Positions 7,467 to 10,985 of a DNA stretch of 10,985 bases are shown here, piece after piece (positions within the stretch are counted from its first letter, which is position 1; every line of letters starts with the position of its first letter). The position numbers were made by a program, and so were the translations under genes. The DNA is from an uncultured Porphyromonadaceae bacterium (GTDB taxonomy: Bacteria; Bacteroidota; Bacteroidia; Bacteroidales; Muribaculaceae), in contig USGZ01000023.1 of assembly GCA_900554265.1 (NCBI GenBank), forward strand, positions 1-10,985, in the 5' to 3' direction. The notes beneath the pieces are model-generated. The model had not been told where the DNA came from, did no database searches, and was given only the letters and a program-made list of their open reading frames with translations.

Positions 7467-8453
7467 ATGACACGTTTCAGCTTACATATCATCCTTTTTC
7501 TCTCCTTCATGGCGATGTCGCTTGCCGTGAAAGCCGGGGACGAGCCTGCTGGGGTCCTTCCGCCCGTTATTGCTGAAGCTGCCGCAGATACCGCAGCGTC
7601 GCCAGGCAGCGCTCCGGATTCCATGGCCGTCGCCGCGCGGGCCGATACGGTGTGTGTGGCGGAAGTCGTGACCGCAGAAACCTGCGGCGCCGTGCTTTTC
7701 CCCGCGGAAAGGCTGCGCCAGGCTGCAAGGCCCGATACCAGCGCTTATACGCAGTTCCGCCTCCCGCGCGCCAGAGGCAAGCGTCCGAGCATATACGAAC
7801 TGCCGTATTCCCTGACGACAAGTTCCCCCGACTGGCACCGGCTCTGGATCAATGCGGCCATCTTTACGGGAGCTTACCTGGGCACACTGACGGTTCTCGA
7901 AATCCTTCCCGAGGACGCCACCAACTGGAACCGTGCCTCAATCCGGAATACGCCCTGGTACAAGCGATGGAGTCAGAACGTTATCGACAAAGGTCCGGAA
8001 TGGGACGGCGACGACCCCATCTTCAACTATATCCTGCACCCATATGCGGGCGCGGTGTACTTCATGGCCGCCCGTTCGAACGGCTTCAATTTCTACCAGA
8101 GCCTGCTGTTCTGCGCCTGTGTCTCCACCATAGGCTGGGAATTCGGCATCGAGGGCTGCATGGAGCGCCCGAGCATCCAGGACATCTTCATTACCCCGCT
8201 GGTGGGCAGCGTCCTTGGCGAGGGTTTCTACATCGCCAAACGCTATCTCGCAAGCCACGACTACCGCATCTTCGGGTCCCGTTTTCTCGGAGGGCTGGCA
8301 GCCTTCATAATGGATCCGGTCAATGAGGTGGTAGGACTTTTCGCGGGCAATCCGGCAAGGCGTCTGTCGTCGTCGGCCACGTCGCTCAGCTCCTCCCTGA
8401 CCCCTGATTTCGCCTGCGGAGGAGTGCGCCTGAGCCTTACCTATACTTTCTGA
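7467..8453 (+). CDS. Exported DUF3943 domain protein
   Basis: The 328-residue product is of unknown biochemical function. Residues 1-23 form a Sec signal peptide (hydrophobic LHIILFLSFMAMSLA, probable cleavage VKA/G). Residues 24-110 are an Ala/Pro-rich linker with low sequence constraint. The core (about 120-300) shows the DUF3943 pattern: FNYILHPYAGAVYF (186-199), WEFGIEG (224-230), ERPSIQDI (233-240) and TPLVGSVLGE (243-252), with several hydrophobic stretches. The protein ends in VRLSLTYTF, an alternating strand with a terminal Phe as in outer-membrane proteins, so an envelope location is likely. It is probably transcribed alone: a terminator lies upstream and the downstream gene is convergent. 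Family assignment rests on recognised motifs, not a search. Confidence 0.8.
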   Translation: MTRFSLHIILFLSFMAMSLAVKAGDEPAGVLPPVIAEAAADTAASPGSAPDSMAVAARADTVCVAEVVTAETCGAVLFPAERLRQAARPDTSAYTQFRLPRARGKRPSIYELPYSLTTSSPDWHRLWINAAIFTGAYLGTLTVLEILPEDATNWNRASIRNTPWYKRWSQNVIDKGPEWDGDDPIFNYILHPYAGAVYFMAARSNGFNFYQSLLFCACVSTIGWEFGIEGCMERPSIQDIFITPLVGSVLGEGFYIAKRYLASHDYRIFGSRFLGGLAAFIMDPVNEVVGLFAGNPARRLSSSATSLSSSLTPDFACGGVRLSLTYTF

Positions 8454-8463
8454 TGTTTCCTGA

Positions 8464-9489
8464 CTACCGCCGTTCGGCGACCTCGTCGCGCAGGGCGTAG
8501 TGGTTGCGCTGGTATTCGAAAGTCGAAGCGCTGTCCTTCAGCACGGCCGTGTCGGCCTGCGGGTCATAGCTCTCCATTATATCGGCCACGCTTACGGCGC
8601 GCGCAGGTGCCGGCGGCATGGCTTCCGCAACGGTCAGGCGCGGGAGCATGAACATCGTGGTTACGGCATCCAGGGCGGCCTGCGAGGCGCGTATCTTGCC
8701 CTGGCGCGAGTAGCCGGCGATGTGCGGGGTGGCGATGGCTGCCAGATGCAGCAGCGTGGGGTCTATGTCCGGTTCGTTTTCCCAGCAGTCGATAACGACA
8801 GGTCCGGTTTTGCCCCGGCGTATGCCCTCGACCAGCGCCTGGGTGTCGACTATCGGCCCGCGGGCGGAGTTGATGATTATCGGCGTACGCCTGAGTTTGC
8901 CGATAAAGTCTGCGTCGACAAGATGAAATGTCCTGTCCTCGCCTGTGCGTGTCAGGGGAGTGTGGAAAGTTATTATATCAGCTTTGGCTGCAATTTCGTC
9001 GAGGCCGTACCAGTCGCGGCCGCCTTCACGGCGGCTTCGGGGCGGGTCGCAGAGCATCACTTTCATTTCCAGCGAGCGGGCCCAGTTCGCGACTATTGAC
9101 CCTACATGACCTACCCCGACGATACCGATGGTGAGATCCGCCAGCGGACGGTTGATTACGGCCAGAAGCGACGCGAAAACGTATTGGGCCACGGCGGGGG
9201 CGTTGCAGCCCGGGGCGTTGACAACCGTAATGCCGCGTGCCTGGCAATATGGCAGGTCGATATGGTCGGTGCCGATGGTGGCGGTTGCTATGAGCTTGCA
9301 GCGCGAGCGGTCGAGCAGATTGTGGTCGCAGCGTGTGCGAGTGCGGATAATCAGGGCGTCGGCGTCGCGTACGGCGTCGGCGTCGATAGCCTCGGGAGCG
9401 AGATACCGCACATTGGCATATGCGTCCGCGAGTCCGCGCACGAAGGGGACGTTCTCCTCGATTATAATGTTGAGATTAGGATTTGGCAT
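8464..9489 (-). CDS. pdxB: Erythronate-4-phosphate dehydrogenase
   Basis: The 341-residue cytoplasmic enzyme oxidises 4-phospho-D-erythronate to 2-oxo-3-hydroxy-4-phosphobutanoate, the second step of DXP-dependent pyridoxal phosphate synthesis. It has the D-2-hydroxyacid dehydrogenase fold with a Rossmann NAD site (GIVGVGHVG, 122-130) followed by LCDPPR, typical of PdxB. The catalytic residues are R210 (NSARGPIVD), E239 (WENEPDI) and H256 (TPHIAGYS), two residues offset from R208/E237/H254 of E. coli PdxB. TPHIAGYSRQGK favours PdxB over SerA or other relatives. It is somewhat shorter than the E. coli enzyme (about 378), mainly in the C-terminal dimerisation part. The start MPNPNLNIIIEENVPF at 9489 was chosen because homologues begin this way; the frame stays open to 9639 but that extension lies inside the upstream gene. 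It overlaps that gene by 28 bases, suggesting translational coupling. Confidence 0.92.
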   Translation of the reverse strand: MPNPNLNIIIEENVPFVRGLADAYANVRYLAPEAIDADAVRDADALIIRTRTRCDHNLLDRSRCKLIATATIGTDHIDLPYCQARGITVVNAPGCNAPAVAQYVFASLLAVINRPLADLTIGIVGVGHVGSIVANWARSLEMKVMLCDPPRSRREGGRDWYGLDEIAAKADIITFHTPLTRTGEDRTFHLVDADFIGKLRRTPIIINSARGPIVDTQALVEGIRRGKTGPVVIDCWENEPDIDPTLLHLAAIATPHIAGYSRQGKIRASQAALDAVTTMFMLPRLTVAEAMPPAPARAVSVADIMESYDPQADTAVLKDSASTFEYQRNHYALRDEVAERR

Positions 9490-10451
9490 ACGTAAAGTGC
9501 AATGTAGACGAGGATAATCAGCGCCAGGGGAATCCATGTCCGCGGCCAGCGGTGTGTGGTGAAGTAATGAGCCGTCTGGACTGCGGCGAGCATGTTCAGG
9601 AGGGGCACGTAAGCCGGAATGTTGCTGAAATCCAGGCATGCGCCGAGCACCGTGAACAGTCCGGCCACGGTTATGGAGCCGTTGACGGCCCTGCTGCGCG
9701 CGTTATAGGCTATGGCTTTGAATATGTTCAGTACAACGCTGAGTATGAGGAGTAAAGCTGTGAAGCCAACACTTACGAGCGTAGCGGCCTGGTCGCCGAA
9801 GTCCATAGTCGCGAAGATGGTCCGGAAGTCGGGGAGATGGATGTCGGAAAGGCTCACGATGCCGAACCCTATCAGCATCCACCAGGGCGTAATCACGCCA
9901 AGTCCAGCAGCAATAAGCGTCTTCAGGTTCAGCGCCCGCATCTGCGCGCATATTATCAGAAAAACAGGAACATACAGTGCGAAGCAGTACTGCGTGGCCG
10001 CGAGAAGCGAGAGCATCAGGAACACCAGGAAGACGTGTCCCGAGGCGGCGCGGCTCTTGTAGCAGTCGAACAGCAACATCAGCGCCACCGTTGCCGTCAG
10101 GGCGAGGACCGGTCCGGTGTAGAGCTGCGTCATGAAGTCCGGAACGGACATTTCCATCACGGCGAACAGGCTGATATATAGCCCGGTCATGCCGCGCAGC
10201 ACGTTGTGGATCTTGTTCATCATCGCCGTGAAGAGCACCGTCAGGGCCGTTACGGCGATACATGCGGCGAAGTTCAGCCAGCCGGCGGGAAGCCATTCGT
10301 TGGCCGATGGCAGGGCGAAGCCGCGGTCGCCGACAACGGGAACGGTGTAGCCTCCGGCAAACCAGAACCATGCCGCCACCACGGCACACAAAGCGAGCAC
10401 TCCCGCGAGGGCGCGGGAGTGAAACAGGTCCGTGAGAGTGGCGGCTTTCAT
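9462..10451 (-). CDS. Polytopic membrane protein, possibly DUF6427-like
   Basis: The 329-residue product has about nine or ten hydrophobic segments, for example near 14-35, 57-78, 112-130, 138-170 (probably two), 178-200, 227-250, 257-272 and 303-327, so it is an inner-membrane protein. No catalytic motif is visible, apart from scattered charged or polar residues in loops (MMNKIHN, CYKSRAAS, THRWPRT). Related Bacteroidetes membrane proteins, some called DUF6427, are remembered as neighbours of purD, which fits, but the family call is tentative. The ATG is 2 bases after the purD stop, and the 3' end overlaps pdxB by 28 bases, so it is co-expressed with both. A transport or membrane-partner role is possible, but nothing in the sequence fixes it. 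Confidence 0.75.
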   Translation of the reverse strand: MKAATLTDLFHSRALAGVLALCAVVAAWFWFAGGYTVPVVGDRGFALPSANEWLPAGWLNFAACIAVTALTVLFTAMMNKIHNVLRGMTGLYISLFAVMEMSVPDFMTQLYTGPVLALTATVALMLLFDCYKSRAASGHVFLVFLMLSLLAATQYCFALYVPVFLIICAQMRALNLKTLIAAGLGVITPWWMLIGFGIVSLSDIHLPDFRTIFATMDFGDQAATLVSVGFTALLLILSVVLNIFKAIAYNARSRAVNGSITVAGLFTVLGACLDFSNIPAYVPLLNMLAAVQTAHYFTTHRWPRTWIPLALIILVYIALYVCQILISTL

Positions 10452-10453
10452 CG

Positions 10454-10985
10454 TCAGCGGACTACGTCCTTCGAGATGTCGTGGCGATAGCGCATGCCCT
10501 CGAAGCTGATGTCCTCCAGGGCCTTGTACGACTGTGCGGCCGCCTGGGCCAGTGCCGGTGCCAGGGATGTCACAGCCAGCACGCGGCCGCCGGAAGTCTC
10601 CGTGCCGCCGTCGGCTCCGGTGCGCGTTCCGGCGTGGAACACGATGCTTCCCGCGGGCTGGAGGTTGCCGGTAATTGCCTTGCCCTTTTCATAGTCGCCG
10701 GGATAGCCTCCGGAAACGGCCATGACCGTCACTGCCGCACGCGGGTCGGCCTCGACGGTATCGGCCTCGGTCAGAGCGCCTTCGGCGGCATGGAGGAACA
10801 CGGGCAGGACATCGGAGGCGATGCGGGGCATGACGACCTCGGTCTCCGGGTCGCCCATGCGGACGTTATACTCGATAACCAAAGGCTCGCCGTCGGAGTC
10901 CATCAGACCCAGAAAGATGAAGCCGCGGTAGTCGATGCCGTCCTCGATCAGGCCACGCACGGTCGGGCGCACGATGCGCTCCTCG
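10454..10985 (-). CDS. purD: Phosphoribosylamine-glycine ligase (GAR synthetase), C-terminal part; 5' end outside window
   Basis: 176 residues of the C-terminal portion are visible; the frame runs off the window edge reading EERIVRPTVRGL. The enzyme joins glycine to 5-phosphoribosylamine using ATP, the second step of de novo purine synthesis, in the cytoplasm. The ATP-grasp signature is clear: YRGFIFLGLM then VIEYNVRMGDPETEVVMPR, which contains the Glu and Asn Mg ligands. The PurD C-terminal domain follows (AVTVMAVSGGYPGDYEKGK, then SIVFHAGT...SGGRVLAVTSLA). The GTG near 10972 is an internal Val codon, not a start. E. coli PurD is about 430 residues, so roughly 250 are missing upstream. It is the first visible gene of the minus-strand operon, 2 bases from the membrane protein gene. 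The operon promoter is not in the window. Confidence 0.95.
   Translation of the reverse strand, partial: EERIVRPTVRGLIEDGIDYRGFIFLGLMDSDGEPLVIEYNVRMGDPETEVVMPRIASDVLPVFLHAAEGALTEADTVEADPRAAVTVMAVSGGYPGDYEKGKAITGNLQPAGSIVFHAGTRTGADGGTETSGGRVLAVTSLAPALAQAAAQSYKALEDISFEGMRYRHDISKDVVR

Noticed and set aside
8390..8424. CTCCTCC / GGAGGAG inverted repeat near the end of the DUF3943 gene as a terminator
   Set aside because: It has a 7-bp stem with a 21-base loop inside the coding sequence and no T tract.
9490..9639. 50-residue N-terminal extension of pdxB
   Set aside because: It lies inside the membrane-protein gene, has no resemblance to PdxB, and homologues begin at the MPNPNLNIIIEENVPF start.
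10454..10972. A short complete gene starting at the GTG near 10972
   Set aside because: The frame continues to the window edge and reads as purD, so it is an internal Val codon.

Overview
The window looks like chromosomal DNA of a gut-type Bacteroidales bacterium, possibly Muribaculaceae or a relative (inference). The clues are moderately GC-rich genes with AT-rich spacers, a TAnnTTTG-type -7 promoter element with an upstream TTTG, starts without clear Shine-Dalgarno sequences, a C10 (streptopain-like) peptidase fused to BspA-type leucine-rich repeats with a probable type IX secretion tail, a DUF3943 protein, and PdxB of the DXP-dependent vitamin B6 route. No rRNA, tRNA, CRISPR array, insertion sequence or phage gene was seen.

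Layout. (1) 1-5820, plus strand: a very large secreted protein, cut off at its 5' end by the window edge. It has the end of a C10 propeptide, a complete C10 peptidase core with visible Cys, His and Asn-Trp, three beta-sandwich plus LRR units, a beta-rich C-terminal domain and a short sorting-like C-terminus. A strong hairpin terminator follows. (2) 5886-7262, plus strand: a peroxide-stress unit. An AT-rich spacer carries a Bacteroidetes promoter overlapped by a near-consensus PerR box, then a PerR-like Fur-family regulator, then rubrerythrin 25 bases downstream, then a terminator. (3) 7271-8453, plus strand: a spacer with a 13-bp imperfect direct repeat at 20-bp period, then an exported DUF3943 protein. 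(4) 8464-10985, minus strand, converging on DUF3943 with a 10-base gap: a compact operon read in the order purD (3' part only), a polytopic membrane protein and pdxB, with a 2-base gap and then a 28-base overlap.

How the genes work together. PerR would sense peroxide through its iron site and, through the box over its own promoter, control itself and rubrerythrin, which reduces peroxide. The giant protein fits a role at the cell surface or outside the cell, degrading protein or binding host or microbial ligands. The minus-strand operon links the glycinamide ribonucleotide step of purine synthesis with the erythronate-4-phosphate dehydrogenase step of pyridoxal phosphate synthesis, with an unknown membrane protein between them. 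No wholly new system is evident. The points most worth checking are the PerR box on the promoter, the threefold modular architecture of the C10-LRR protein, and the purD-membrane protein-pdxB coupling.
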